Of a stretch of 64,000 nt of DNA, positions 63,454-64,000 are shown one piece after another. The notes beneath the pieces are model-generated. The model searched no databases. It was not told the origin of the DNA and saw nothing but the letters and a program-made list of their open reading frames with translations. Origin of the DNA: Flavobacteriales bacterium (GTDB lineage Bacteria > Bacteroidota > Bacteroidia > Flavobacteriales > TMED113); the NCBI GenBank assembly GCA_002718895.1, contig PBGD01000031.1, forward strand, positions 43,846-107,845, read 5' to 3'. The translations under genes were made by a program, and so were the position numbers. The first letter of the stretch is position 1. Each line of letters begins with the position of its first letter.

Positions 63454-64000
63454 ATGAGACATAGAAAACGCAACAATCATCTCAAGCGAAAATCAAGCCA
63501 TAGAAAGTCTATGCTAGCAAATATGTCGTGTTCCCTAATTCAACACAAAAGAATTAAAACAACTTTAGCCAAAGCTAAAGAGCTAAAGAAGTTCGTTGAG
63601 CCAATCATCAATAGATCTAAAATAGATTCTACACATAATAGGAGAATTACTTTTAGGTACTTAAGACAAAAACAATTAGTTACTGAATTATTTACTGTTG
63701 TTTCTGATAAAGTGGCAGATAGAAATGGAGGCTATACAAGAATTATTAAATTAGGTACTAGATTAGGAGATTCGGCTGAAATGTGTTTTATTGAGTTAGT
63801 AGATTTTAACGAAACATACCAAACTAAAATTAAATCTAAAAGAACTAGAAGGTCCAGGAGATCTGATAAACAAGACACAAAATCTATTCTAACAGATGAA
63901 ACTGGTTCTCTAGATAACACACCTTCTTCAACTGAGGAGAAACCTTCTTCAACTGAGGAGAAGCCTTCTTCAACTGAGGAGAAGCCTTCTTCAACTGAGG
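63454..64000 (+). CDS. rplQ: 50S ribosomal protein L17 with repeat-bearing C-terminal extension, partial at window end
   Basis: Own translation: [53 protein letters not shown]...; frame open to 64000. Confidence 0.95.
   Translation, partial: MRHRKRNNHLKRKSSHRKSMLANMSCSLIQHKRIKTTLAKAKELKKFVEPIINRSKIDSTHNRRITFRYLRQKQLVTELFTVVSDKVADRNGGYTRIIKLGTRLGDSAEMCFIELVDFNETYQTKIKSKRTRRSRRSDKQDTKSILTDETGSLDNTPSSTEEKPSSTEEKPSSTEEKPSSTE
63922..64000 (+). repeat. 21-bp in-frame tandem repeat encoding PSSTEEK (three full copies plus a partial fourth at the window edge)
   Basis: CCTTCTTCAACTGAGGAGAA[A/G] at 63922, 63943, 63964, 63985; copies differ only at the last base. Confidence 0.95.

Noticed and set aside
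63922-64000. 21-bp repeats as possible CRISPR or intergenic repeat element
   Set aside because: No spacers, and in frame with rplQ.
1-64000. Mobile elements, prophage, toxin-antitoxin or defence systems
   Set aside because: No transposase, integrase, phage structural, TA or restriction-modification motifs found in the ORF translations.

Overview
AT-rich chromosomal window from a Bacteroidota genome, most likely a marine Flavobacteriales-type organism. This is inferred from PorX, the LpxC/FabZ fusion, DUF4290, T9SS features, TAnnTTTG-type promoters and the lack of Shine-Dalgarno sites. The left ~8 kb looks lineage-specific: a DUF3089-like lipoprotein, small hypothetical proteins, a TonB-dependent receptor with a Cys-rich plug, a TlpA-like thioredoxin, tRNA-Pro(GGG), and a ~970-aa Cys/Asp-rich secreted protein with internal repeats and a T9SS sorting domain. 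The rest is conserved housekeeping DNA: the lipid A block, porX-tsaE-ald, aroB/aroA, purE, hpt/adk/obg, a beta-oxidation cluster, purL, recG, pheT, an NtrC-like regulator, grpE/dnaJ, murA, uvrD-like helicase, and the full str-S10-spc-alpha ribosomal superoperon up to a truncated rplQ. I saw no mobile element, CRISPR array, prophage or defence island, and no clearly new multi-gene system. The observations most worth checking are: (i) stop-codon overlaps in 5 of 6 convergent gene pairs, four of them exactly 4 nt; (ii) a compound inverted repeat between murA and grpE-dnaJ; (iii) an Asp at the MurA fosfomycin-target Cys position; (iv) an NtrC-type regulator with no HTH and a GSFTSA loop; (v) in-frame DNA repeats in the secreted protein and in rplQ.
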